Positions 26,202-34,736 of a stretch of DNA of 64,000 nt are shown here, piece by piece; position 1 is the first letter of the stretch, and each line of letters starts with the position of its first letter. This DNA is from Pseudomonadales bacterium. GTDB taxonomy: Bacteria; Pseudomonadota; Gammaproteobacteria; Pseudomonadales; Azotimanducaceae. Where the stretch lies: the NCBI GenBank assembly GCA_041395945.1, contig JAWKZN010000003.1, positions 1 to 64,000 of the forward strand. The letters run 5' to 3'. Under the pieces are notes generated by a model. It was given only the letters and a program-made list of their open reading frames with translations. It had not been told where the DNA came from and ran no database searches. The position numbers and the translations under genes were made by a program.

Positions 26202-28964
26202 ATGGCCTGGTTTTCGCTGAGCGCGCAGGATCCTTCGGCCCACGCTGTATCGACGCCGCACGCATCCGACACACGACCGCTCACCACGTCGGATGTGAAG
26301 GCGCTCTACGCGCGTCCACCGTCGTTCACCGACTTCCTGCCCTGGGTCGAATACTTGCCGGAGAGCCGCTGCTTCCTGCTCGAGGACGGGGTCAGCGTCG
26401 GCGCGTTGTTCGAGCTGACGCCGGCCGGCACCGAGGCGCGGACGCCGGCCTTCATGACCGAGCTGCGCGACGCCATCCAGACCGCCATCACCGAAGCGAT
26501 CCCGGAGCTTGACGATACGCCGTGGATCCTGCAGCTCTACGTGCAAGACGAGCCGAGTCTGTCGGACCTCATGCGCGACGTGGCGGCGTACCTGCCCGAC
26601 GGGGCGGCCGAGCGCGGCTATTCCCGCTACTACCTTTCGTTACTGAAGGAACACTGCGCCAGGATCAGTCGTCCCGGCGGGCTGTTTGAAGACTCGGCCC
26701 TGACGGGCACGGTCTGGCGCGGCCAGGAGCGACGCGTGCGGGCCGTGCTCTATCGTCGTTTGAATCCGCGCGGTCGCCTGGCGAGCGCGGTCGAAGTGGA
26801 GGCGGAGCTCAATGACGTTGCCACCAAGTGGGTCGCGGCCCTCGCCGCGGCCGGGATCCGCGCGCGGCGCGGCTCCGGAGAGGATCTGCATCGGTGGTTG
26901 CTGCCCTGGTTCAACCCGCGCGCCGCATTCGTCGGTGATGATCCGGATGGCCTCCGGACAGCTGCGCCTTATCCAGGGGATGACGATCTGCCCTTTGGCG
27001 CCGACTTCGCACAAACCCTGACACTATCCATGCCGCGCTCGGACGAGGCTTCGTCGACCTGGTGGTTCGACGAGCTGCCGCACACTGTGGTGACCGTTCA
27101 AGGACTGCGGCGTGCCCCGGACATCGGCCACATGACCGCGGAACGCCCTTCGGGGGACCACGTGTTCTCGCTGTTCGATCGTCTGCCCGAACACACCGTG
27201 ATGGTGCTGACCGTCACGGTGAAGCCGCAGGATCTCACTCGCAATCACATCGGCCTGGTGAAGCGCTCGGCGGTCGGCGACTCCGCCGAGGCTGCGTTGA
27301 CACGGGAAGACGCGGCGGCGGTCGAGCGGGAGATGGCGACCGGGAACAAACTCTATCCGTTCAGCATGGCCTTCTACGTGAGAGGCCAGGATCTGGTGTC
27401 GCTGCGCGCCAACGTCAATCAACTGAATGCGCTGCTGCTGCCGAATGCGCTACAGCCGATCACCCGGGAAGCAGATCTGCTGGCACTCGACAGCTACCTC
27501 CGCAATCTTCCGATGGCGTACGACGTGCGGCTGGACCGTTTGAGTCGACGTTCTCGCCTGGTGTTCTCGCGTCACATCGCCAACCTGCTGCCGCTCTATG
27601 GCCGCTCGCGCGGCACCGGCCATCCTGGGCTCGTGTTCTTCAACCGCGGCGCCGAGCCCCTGGTCTTCGATCCGCTGCATCGATCCGACCGGAAGAAGAA
27701 TGCGCACATGCTGATCCTTGGGCCCACCGGCGCCGGCAAGTCCGCGTTGCTGGTCTATCTGCTCCAGCAAATGGCGGCGGTGCACCGCCCCAGAATCTTC
27801 ATCATCGAAGCCGGCGGTTCGTTCTCGTTACTGGGTCAGCATTTTGCGAGCCATGGCCTCGACGTCAACCAGGTCACCCTCAACCCCGGCACGGACGTCA
27901 GCCTGCCGCCGTTTGCCGATGCGCTGCGCCTGCTCGACAAGGACCGGCGGGCCAAACTCATCACCGATCCCGACGCGCTCGCCGACAGCGATGACGACGA
28001 CGATGAAGACGATGCCGAAGGACCTGGGCGAGACATCCTCGGCGAGATGGAGATCGCTGCGCGCATCATGATTACCGGGGGTGACGAATGCGAAGACGCG
28101 CGAATGACCCGGGCCGATCGCCTGCTGATCCGCAATGCCATACTTCTCGCGGCAAAGACAGTGGCCGAGGAAGGACGTCAACAAGTGCTGACCCGCGATG
28201 TGGTCGCGGCGCTGACCAGTATCGGCCGCGATACGGGCTTACCCGAGCACCGGCGCAACCGGGCGCTCGAGATGGGCGACGGCATGGCGCTCTTCTGCTC
28301 GGGACTGGCAGGACAATTCTTCGACCGCCCCGGCAAGCCGTGGCCCGCGGCGGACGTCACGATCCTCGAGATGGGCATGCTCGCCCGCGAAGGCTACGAA
28401 GATCAGCTCACCGTCGCCTACATCTCCATGATGAGCCACATCAACGATTTGGTGGAACGCCACCAGAGCGATGCGCGGCCGACTCTCGTCGTCACCGACG
28501 AGGGGCACATCATCACCACGAACCCGCTGCTTGCACGTTACGTCGTCAAGATCACAAAGATGTGGCGCAAGCTCGGCGCCTGGTTCTGGATCGCGACGCA
28601 GAACCTCGAGGACTTTCCCGACGCGAGCCGCAAGATGCTCAACATGATGGAGTGGTGGCTGTGCCTGGTCATGCCCAAGGAGGAGGTCGAGCAGATCGCC
28701 CGATTCAAGGACTTGAACGAAGAGCAGCGAAGCCTCTTGCTATCAGCGCGAAAAGAGCCGGGCAAGTATGTCGAGGGTGTCGTTCTGGCCGACAACCTGG
28801 AAGCACTGTTCCGCAACGTGCCGCCGCCGTTGTCGCTCGCACTCGCGATGACCGAGAAGCACGAGAAGGCCGAGCGCGCCGAGATTATGCGTGAACGTGG
28901 CTGTAGCGAGCTCGAGGCGGTGCACATAGTGGCGGGGCGAATTGCTGCTAAACGCGGCGGCTGA
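26202..28964 (+). CDS. traC: VirB4-type conjugative ATPase TraC, TIGR03744 (PFL_4706)
   Basis: This 920-residue motor powers pilus assembly and substrate transfer. The N-terminal TraC_F-like part (about 40-450) is followed by a P-loop GPTGAGKSALLVYLLQQM (about 506) and a Walker B LVVTDEGHIITTNPL (about 765), with IATQNLEDFPDASRKMLNMMEWWL near the end. An unusually acidic run (DSDDDDDEDDAEG, about residue 595-607) interrupts the ATPase domain; it may be a surface loop. Its gene follows the lipoprotein gene by 2 bases and ends the first block of this operon; 109 bases separate it from the next gene. Confidence 0.93.
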   Translation: MAWFSLSAQDPSAHAVSTPHASDTRPLTTSDVKALYARPPSFTDFLPWVEYLPESRCFLLEDGVSVGALFELTPAGTEARTPAFMTELRDAIQTAITEAIPELDDTPWILQLYVQDEPSLSDLMRDVAAYLPDGAAERGYSRYYLSLLKEHCARISRPGGLFEDSALTGTVWRGQERRVRAVLYRRLNPRGRLASAVEVEAELNDVATKWVAALAAAGIRARRGSGEDLHRWLLPWFNPRAAFVGDDPDGLRTAAPYPGDDDLPFGADFAQTLTLSMPRSDEASSTWWFDELPHTVVTVQGLRRAPDIGHMTAERPSGDHVFSLFDRLPEHTVMVLTVTVKPQDLTRNHIGLVKRSAVGDSAEAALTREDAAAVEREMATGNKLYPFSMAFYVRGQDLVSLRANVNQLNALLLPNALQPITREADLLALDSYLRNLPMAYDVRLDRLSRRSRLVFSRHIANLLPLYGRSRGTGHPGLVFFNRGAEPLVFDPLHRSDRKKNAHMLILGPTGAGKSALLVYLLQQMAAVHRPRIFIIEAGGSFSLLGQHFASHGLDVNQVTLNPGTDVSLPPFADALRLLDKDRRAKLITDPDALADSDDDDDEDDAEGPGRDILGEMEIAARIMITGGDECEDARMTRADRLLIRNAILLAAKTVAEEGRQQVLTRDVVAALTSIGRDTGLPEHRRNRALEMGDGMALFCSGLAGQFFDRPGKPWPAADVTILEMGMLAREGYEDQLTVAYISMMSHINDLVERHQSDARPTLVVTDEGHIITTNPLLARYVVKITKMWRKLGAWFWIATQNLEDFPDASRKMLNMMEWWLCLVMPKEEVEQIARFKDLNEEQRSLLLSARKEPGKYVEGVVLADNLEALFRNVPPPLSLALAMTEKHEKAERAEIMRERGCSELEAVHIVAGRIAAKRGG

Positions 28965-29073
28965 ACTGCAAGCGCGGTAGAAACGGCGCCCGAGACTGCA
29001 CCGGTTTTCCCTTCCCCCGTTCTCTGTCCGAACGGACGATGGCAACCATCGTTCCTCGACCCATGACAGAGAA

Positions 29074-29526
29074 ATGCTTGCCATATCCCACGCGCTGGTC
29101 GCACTGACGCTCTTCGGACCGTTGCTCTTCACCGCTGCCCTGCAAGCCGGCGAGCCGCTGACCCTCGAAGTGTTCACCGCGGCAGAGTTCCCGGTCAGCG
29201 GCCAGGATGATCGCGGGCTGCAAGAAGCGACCGTCACCGTCTATGCCGTAGACGGTCTCGAGCAGTTCGAAGCGACGCTTTCACAGAACCTGCCGACGGA
29301 CGCAGACGCGGCAAAGGCTGAAGCACTGCGACGTATCGGCGAGTTGGACGACGCCCGTATTGCCCCCGCGAAGGACGCCGCGATCGGGCTGGCCAAGGCC
29401 GTGCAGTATGGCGTCGATCGCTATCCCGCCATCGTCGTCAACGGTACCGCCGTGGTCTACGGCGTCACCGATCTGGTCGACGCAGTCGCACGCTACGAAG
29501 TCTGGCGCGGGGCTCGATCGCAATGA
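29074..29526 (+). CDS. Thioredoxin-like ICE protein, TIGR03757 (PFL_4709, DUF1525)
   Basis: A 150-residue exported protein starts with the signal MLAISHALVALTLFGPLLFTAALQA and contains LTLEVFTAAEFPVSG, ATVTVYAVDGLEQFEATLSQNLP and YPAIVVNGTAVVYGVTDLVDAVARYEVWRG, the TrbC/thioredoxin-like pattern. It starts a second sub-operon; ATGA at 29523 couples it to the TraU-like gene. Confidence 0.87.
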   Translation: MLAISHALVALTLFGPLLFTAALQAGEPLTLEVFTAAEFPVSGQDDRGLQEATVTVYAVDGLEQFEATLSQNLPTDADAAKAEALRRIGELDDARIAPAKDAAIGLAKAVQYGVDRYPAIVVNGTAVVYGVTDLVDAVARYEVWRGARSQ

Positions 29527-30551
29527 AGTGGCGTGGTCTTACACTATTCGTTCTCGCCCTGATACTTCAGGCCCCGCCGACGACTCATGCGGCGACCATC
29601 ACCACGCCCGGAATTGTCGCCCAGACCTCGGCCGCGACTTTCGCCTGCATGCGCTGGATGCCGGTGGGCGTCTGCTTTTGGCTGCGCTGCTCGTGGACCG
29701 GCTGCCGCGTACGCACATCGCTCAAGGTGGGCCACTACAACCCCGACCTGGTGGTGAGCGTCTACAACGAACTCGGCGGCAATCCCTGGGCCGAGATCCG
29801 CGCGACGCTCGGTCTGGCCCAACGCGCTGCGGCCACCGGATTGCTCGGCGCGCTCCTCCCCGTGCCCATTGATAGTGCCGGCAACCGCACCGAGGGGACT
29901 GGCGATCGGCGGGACCACAGGAACCTGGTGTTCCGGGAGACCGATGCCATCGGACATCCGTTGAGTTCGCTGTCCGGCGTCGTCGCCGGCGTCGGACTCC
30001 TGTGTGAATCGCAGACGATGAGCTTCGTTCCGTACTTTCAGTCTGGCCTCGATGCGCTGTCTTGGCGGCAGGAGATCCCGGAGATTTTCTATCCGGCGAG
30101 CTGGATTCCGGGGCTGCGCGAGGTAGGTACCTGGCCGCTGCAGACCTGGGGCAGCGTGCATCCTCGCACCGGTTGGACAACCCAGGCGGAAGAGCCCAAG
30201 GCTGGGGCCGTCACCGCTCAGCGCGCCGGCGACATTGTTACGCGGACGGGGCAACCACACATCTATATACCGCTCAGCGGTCCCAGCTCGGGCAGCCAGC
30301 GTGTCTGGCCGCCTGGTCCGCTCGTTGAGAAGGATGCCCGCACCGGCACCTGGCAGATGCTGGCGCCTCGCCCCGAGGCGAGCTGTGGCGGGTTCGGCAC
30401 CAACGACCTGGTCGGCCTCGCCGGATGGGGTGGCGGCCGCGTCGATTCGGCCGGTGACTATGCCTGGAACCTCTGGCGGCCCTACCAGTGCTGCAGCCGG
30501 CGCGGTCAGTGGTTCCTGTTCGACATCAACTGGATTGCGTACCCGCCATGA
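29523..30551 (+). CDS. TraU-like protein, TIGR03756 (PFL_4710, DUF1527)
   Basis: This 342-residue, Cys- and Trp-rich exported protein begins LTLFVLALILQAPPTTHAATITTPGIVAQTSAATFACMRWMPVGVCFWLRCSW. It has several further Cys, ending CGGFGTNDLVGLAGWGGGRVDSAGDYAWNLWRPYQCC. TraU proteins are periplasmic and needed for DNA transfer in F-like systems. ATG overlaps the previous stop, and its own stop overlaps the next ATG (30548). Confidence 0.88.
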   Translation: MKWRGLTLFVLALILQAPPTTHAATITTPGIVAQTSAATFACMRWMPVGVCFWLRCSWTGCRVRTSLKVGHYNPDLVVSVYNELGGNPWAEIRATLGLAQRAAATGLLGALLPVPIDSAGNRTEGTGDRRDHRNLVFRETDAIGHPLSSLSGVVAGVGLLCESQTMSFVPYFQSGLDALSWRQEIPEIFYPASWIPGLREVGTWPLQTWGSVHPRTGWTTQAEEPKAGAVTAQRAGDIVTRTGQPHIYIPLSGPSSGSQRVWPPGPLVEKDARTGTWQMLAPRPEASCGGFGTNDLVGLAGWGGGRVDSAGDYAWNLWRPYQCCSRRGQWFLFDINWIAYPP

Positions 30552-31900
30552 GCAAACCTGCCACCCTAATTCTGCACCGCGCCGCTCTCGTCGTCCTGCT
30601 CGCAACCCTGAGCATCAGCGCGTCCCACGCTGCCGAAGGCCCGACCGAGGACGGCCTCTGGTACTACGAGATCGGCGGGGCGGAGCCGGTTTCCGCGCCA
30701 GCGAATCCCTCGGTGGTGTCGGTGACTCTCGGCGGCTCGGCGCAGCTCGGGCTCGGCTACAGCTGCGGTAAGTTCGATCCGGTGCTCGCGGTGACCAACA
30801 GCCTGAACAACATCAAGTCCGGTGTGGACGACATGATGAATGCGATGACGGCGGCCGCGTCGTCCGCGATCGCGGCGCTGCCGGCACTGATCCTCCAGCG
30901 CGCCAATCCCGGGCTCTACGACCTGTTCCAGAATGCGCTGCTCAAGGCCGAGGAGACGATGCAGCTCGCCACCAAATCCTGCGAGCAGATGGAGACCGAG
31001 ATGGCCCAGGGCAAAAACCCCTACGCGGATCTCATCACTCTGTCCAAGGGCAACGACTGGAAGATGCAGATGGGCATCGGCGGCAACGATGCCGTGACCG
31101 CCAAGGATTCGGTGGAAGCCTCGAACGGCGACAACGGCGTGCCCTGGATCGGAGGCCCGGCCGGTGGCGCCGGCCAACCCGTGCTGCAGTTCACCGGGGA
31201 CATCGTGCAGGCGGGCTACAACATCAACATGAACCGCCCTATCACGGCGACGGGCCCGGTGCCCGCTGCCTCGGCCACGCGCCTGTCCGAAGTCTGGCCG
31301 ACGCCGGTCGCGGCGCGGAACTGGGTGGTCGACGTGGTCGGTGAGAACATCGTCACTACCTGCGACACCTGCCGCAAGGACAGCATCCCGGGGACGGGCC
31401 TGCTGCCAAAGCTCTATACCGAGTCCACCGCGGTCACCGTCGAGTTGCAGAACCTGGTGAGCGGTGCGACCGCGCCGACGCTCGCCAATCTCGAGCTCGT
31501 CACCGCACCGGGCGTAGCCGTGACCCGCCAGGTGGTCGAAGCGATGCGGGAAATGCCGGCGACCGAGCAGGGACTCATCATCGGTCGATTGGTTTCGGAA
31601 ATCAGCACGGCCCGAACGGTGGAGAAGGCGCTCTATGCGCGGCGCCTACTGCTCTCCGGCCGCCAGGTACCCGAGGTGTACGCCACCGAGGTCGCGCGTG
31701 AGCATGCGGATACGGCGCTCGCCGAACTCGACAAGGAAATCGAGAGCCTCTTATTCGAGACGCGCGTACGGCGCGAGGTGGTTTCCGACACGGTGACGGT
31801 GCTGCTGCAGCGCGCCGCCGCTCGACGCCAGGCGGCGCTCAACGTCCCGCAAGCCGAACCCATCGACCCGCGGCCACTCAGCAATGGCCGCGTGCAGTAA
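30548..31900 (+). CDS. TraH-like protein, TIGR03755 (PFL_4711)
   Basis: Translation from ATG 30548 gives 450 residues with a signal peptide (AALVVLLATLSISASHAA). Family text includes LWYYEIGGAEPVSAPANPS, LGLGYSCGKFDPVLAVTNSLNNIKSGVDDMMNAMTAAASSAIAALPALILQRANPGLYDLFQNALLKAEE. It resembles TraH, a periplasmic pilus-assembly factor. The C-terminal third is a long Ala/Arg/Glu-rich helical segment. Its end overlaps the small membrane gene by 17 bases. Confidence 0.88.
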   Translation: MSKPATLILHRAALVVLLATLSISASHAAEGPTEDGLWYYEIGGAEPVSAPANPSVVSVTLGGSAQLGLGYSCGKFDPVLAVTNSLNNIKSGVDDMMNAMTAAASSAIAALPALILQRANPGLYDLFQNALLKAEETMQLATKSCEQMETEMAQGKNPYADLITLSKGNDWKMQMGIGGNDAVTAKDSVEASNGDNGVPWIGGPAGGAGQPVLQFTGDIVQAGYNINMNRPITATGPVPAASATRLSEVWPTPVAARNWVVDVVGENIVTTCDTCRKDSIPGTGLLPKLYTESTAVTVELQNLVSGATAPTLANLELVTAPGVAVTRQVVEAMREMPATEQGLIIGRLVSEISTARTVEKALYARRLLLSGRQVPEVYATEVAREHADTALAELDKEIESLLFETRVRREVVSDTVTVLLQRAAARRQAALNVPQAEPIDPRPLSNGRVQ

Positions 31901-32258
31901 CGGCACCGGATTGCGCCGACGCTGGTTCCTGACGCTGTCGCTGGTCGCAGCCGCCGCCGTGATCGTTGTGGGGGTCGTCCTGTGGCAGGCAGTTGAGCTC
32001 AGCTCCCTGGCGATCGTGTCGGAACGCGTGGACCGTTTGAGGCCGCTCTTGGGCGGGTTGCGACTCGCACTCATCGGTGCGCTGGCGGTGGTCTGGCCTT
32101 GGCTTTCATCGCTTCGGTCGCGCGCGGACGACGAGGCCGCGCGGGCGCGCTGGATGGCGCTGCGCTGGCGTGTCGTCGGCTGGTTGCTCGTCATCGAGCT
32201 CATCATCGGCCAGAACCTGCTCGGCCGCTTCTTCGGCGCGGCGGTGCACTCGACGTGA
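31884..32258 (+). CDS. Small inner-membrane protein of the transfer module
   Basis: The 124-residue product has three hydrophobic segments (about 14-36, 55-75 and 96-116), joined by short basic loops. No conserved motif is recognised, but an unnamed small membrane gene between TIGR03755 and TraG_N genes is common in GI-type ICEs. It overlaps both neighbours (ATG inside the previous gene, GTGA with the next), which supports that it is translated. Confidence 0.75.
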   Translation: MAACSNGTGLRRRWFLTLSLVAAAAVIVVGVVLWQAVELSSLAIVSERVDRLRPLLGGLRLALIGALAVVWPWLSSLRSRADDEAARARWMALRWRVVGWLLVIELIIGQNLLGRFFGAAVHST

Positions 32259-33820
32259 GCGTCGACAGCTACCTCGAGCTCTTCACGACCCTGTTCGGCT
32301 GGGCGTTCTACGGCGTGCTGTGGGACGTGCTGGTCAGCACCGGCATCGTCTATCTGCCCTTTCTCGGCATCCTCATCGACAACTGGCGGGAACCGGCTGA
32401 AGGCGGCGAGTTCGGGACCGTCACGGGGCTGTCGCTGCGGCGCATGGAGATCGAGCTTTTCATTGCGCTCCTGGTGGTGGTGCTGGCCGGCCAACCCGCA
32501 GCGCTGACCCCGCTGAACGCCGGGACGTTGAGCTACGCGCCGCAACCGACGCTGACCGACCCCACGCCGGCGGCCGCCACCGTGGCGGCGCCGCAGAGCA
32601 CGTATGGCGCCGTGGGCTTCACCGGCTCACCGGCGACCGTGAACATTCCGGTGTGGTGGTATGCCGTGCTCGCGATGACCTCCGGATTCAATCATGCCGT
32701 GGTCGAGGGTCTGCCCGCAGCGAGCGATCTGCGCACCTACGAGCAACAGGCACGACTCGCGACCATTGCCGATCCGCGCTTGCGGCAGGAGGCGAGCGAT
32801 TTCTTCAGCGAGTGCTACGTGCCGGCGCGGTCCAAGTACCAGGCTGAACGACCCGCGACAGCGGCCGTTGCCGGCATCCTGACAACCTACGGTGACGATG
32901 ATCCGGATTGGATGGGCTCGCACGTCTATCGCGACACGGCCGGCTTCTACGACAGCCTGCGCCCGACAAGACAGATCCCCGGATGGGCGTACAACGCGGC
33001 ACGCGATACCGAGTACGACCCGGCCTCGCCGCCAACCTGGGGCAAACCGACCTGCAAGGAATGGTGGGAAGACGGCGCCGTGGGCCTACGCGAGAAGCTC
33101 ATCGACGAAGCGGATACGACGTCGGCCGGATTCTCCGGGCTCGTCGTTGCCGTGGCGCCGATCCTGGCGAGCGAACAGCAGGAAGACGCCGTGGTCCGCA
33201 CCGTGCTCAACAACGCGCCGCCATCCTGGTCGAGCAATGAACTGGTCGCCGGCAACACGGCCAGCACTGGTTGGCTCGCCACCGCCGAGAACGTCGTGAA
33301 AGGTGGACTGGCCACTGGCGGAGTCATCACCGCTTCGGCGCTCTTCTCGGTGACGATGACCGCGGTGCTGCAGGCGTTGCCTATGGTGCAGGCCCTGATG
33401 CTGTTGGGTGTCTACGCGTTATTGCCGATGATCGTCGTTTTGTCTCGGTACTCGCTCTCGATGATGGTGGTCGGTGCGATGGCGATCTTCACGATCAAGT
33501 TCTGGAGCGTGCTCTGGTACCTGGCCATGTGGGTGGATCAGAATCTCATCCAGTCCATGTACCCGGACGTCAACGTCTTCTTGCAGATCTTCGCCAACCC
33601 AGGCGAGCACGACGCCAAGCGCATGCTGCTCAATATGATCACGACCAGCCTCTATCTGGGGCTACCACTCTTGTGGAGTGGGATGATGGCTTGGGCAGGC
33701 GTCAATGTGGGACGTGCAATCAACAACGCAACCGCGCCATTGGCTCGGCCCGCGGACGATGCGGGCCGCCAGGGCGGGGCGATTGGGAAGGCCGCCGCGA
33801 GCAGAGGCCTCCGCCGCTAG
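32255..33820 (+). CDS. traG: TraG N-terminal-type mating-pair stabilisation protein
   Basis: The GTG at 32255 overlaps the previous stop and gives 521 residues. There are several membrane helices (near 10-35, 60-80, 120-140 and 365-480) and TraG_N features such as MSVDSYLELFTTLFGWAFYGVLWDVLVSTGIVYLPFLGILIDNW and LQALPMVQALMLLGVYALLPMIVVLSRYSLSMM. Only the N-terminal TraG domain is present, the normal state for GI-type ICEs. It is the last + strand transfer gene in the window and converges on a small minus-strand gene. Confidence 0.9.
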   Translation: MSVDSYLELFTTLFGWAFYGVLWDVLVSTGIVYLPFLGILIDNWREPAEGGEFGTVTGLSLRRMEIELFIALLVVVLAGQPAALTPLNAGTLSYAPQPTLTDPTPAAATVAAPQSTYGAVGFTGSPATVNIPVWWYAVLAMTSGFNHAVVEGLPAASDLRTYEQQARLATIADPRLRQEASDFFSECYVPARSKYQAERPATAAVAGILTTYGDDDPDWMGSHVYRDTAGFYDSLRPTRQIPGWAYNAARDTEYDPASPPTWGKPTCKEWWEDGAVGLREKLIDEADTTSAGFSGLVVAVAPILASEQQEDAVVRTVLNNAPPSWSSNELVAGNTASTGWLATAENVVKGGLATGGVITASALFSVTMTAVLQALPMVQALMLLGVYALLPMIVVLSRYSLSMMVVGAMAIFTIKFWSVLWYLAMWVDQNLIQSMYPDVNVFLQIFANPGEHDAKRMLLNMITTSLYLGLPLLWSGMMAWAGVNVGRAINNATAPLARPADDAGRQGGAIGKAAASRGLRR

Positions 33821-33831
33821 CGACGGCTCGG

Positions 33832-34035
33832 CTAATCCTCGTCGTACCAGCCGTAGGGATCGTTACCGGCGTCGAGGCGGCCGGTGCGGTGGTTGTACTC
33901 GCCGACCAGGTCCGTGTCATGGAGTTGACGTTCATCGTCGCGAGTTTCCGCCGCCAGCGCCGCACCGAAGATCGAGAGCACGCTTCGCGCTAGCTCACTG
34001 GCAGCTCGTACTAGCGTAGTCACAGTCCCGTTCAT
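33832..34035 (-). CDS. Small conserved-looking ICE protein, unknown function
   Basis: From ATG at 34035 the product is 67 residues, MNGTVTTLVRAASELARSVLSIFGAALAAET, ending YNHRTGRLDAGNDPYGWYDED. The frame is open up to ATG 34173, but those extra 46 residues look random, so the shorter form is preferred. The ending has the look of a conserved motif in small proteins placed convergently after TraG_N in ICEs. Function unknown; the gene might encode a surface-exclusion or regulatory factor, without evidence. Confidence 0.5.
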   Translation of the reverse strand: MNGTVTTLVRAASELARSVLSIFGAALAAETRDDERQLHDTDLVGEYNHRTGRLDAGNDPYGWYDED

Positions 34036-34363
34036 CGCGATCAGTGATCCTCCGTCTGAAGACGCCTCATCCAAGTATTCTGATTTTAGTCCCCTATCGG
34101 ACTCAGGATGTACCTCGGGCTGATGCTCGTTATCACGACATTCAAGACCATCGTGGCGCTCCACGGCGAACATATCGTTCAGGCGGCTGGTTATCGCAGC
34201 CCCAACGTTGGAGCGCTCTGAGACGACTTTGAGTCATTTTAACCCGGTATTGTCTGATTAAAGCTGCAATGCTATGGTTCGCGCTGGGCGCGTACGCTCT
34301 AGTCGCTGTGGACCGCCCAAATCCTGGGATTCGGTGCGCGCGCGCCGCCACGAGGGAAGCTTG
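34036..34363. other. Gap between transfer module and second cargo block
   Basis: No gene is seen in these 328 bases. The AT content rises around 34230-34275. A possible + strand promoter is TTGTCT (34250-34255), 17 bases, TATGGT (34273-34278), pointing at the HTH gene at 34364. Nothing else is supported. Confidence 0.35.
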
Positions 34364-34579
34364 ATGACGAATGAACCCTGGGTCTCGGTTGATGACCTGG
34401 CCAAACACCTCGGCGTAGCCAAGGACTCCGTCTATCGATGGATTGACCACAAGGGGTTGCCGGCTCACAAGATTGGACGACTGTGGAAGTTCAAGCTATC
34501 GGAGGTAGATGACTGGGTGCGGGACGGCGGAGCTTCAGGCGATGAGCCAGGGCAAGACGGCAAGGGGCGGCGTGGATGA
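34364..34579 (+). CDS. Excisionase-type helix-turn-helix protein
   Basis: From ATG 34364, with GAGGGA nearby, this 71-residue protein reads WVSVDDLAKHLGVAKDSVYRWIDHKGLPAHKIGRLWKFKLSEVDDWVRDGG. That is the MerR-like winged HTH of the excisionase (HTH_17) family, followed by a polar tail. Such proteins act as recombination directionality factors or as regulators of nearby restriction or defence genes. It heads the defence block, 157 bases before the DUF262 gene. Because it is remote from the integrase, regulation of the downstream defence genes is the likelier role. Confidence 0.75.
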   Translation: MTNEPWVSVDDLAKHLGVAKDSVYRWIDHKGLPAHKIGRLWKFKLSEVDDWVRDGGASGDEPGQDGKGRRG

Positions 34580-34736
34580 ACCTGGGGCTTCAGGTAACCA
34601 CCTGTCTGCTAGGACTCGGAAGCAACGTCGACGCTGCCGTCGCTAGCATTTGCCGATCCAGCAATTCGGAGCGGAAAGCCATCGGTTCCGAGCTGCGGGC
34701 GATGCAAGGTCGTGGCACTGGACGGAGTCTGGAGCC

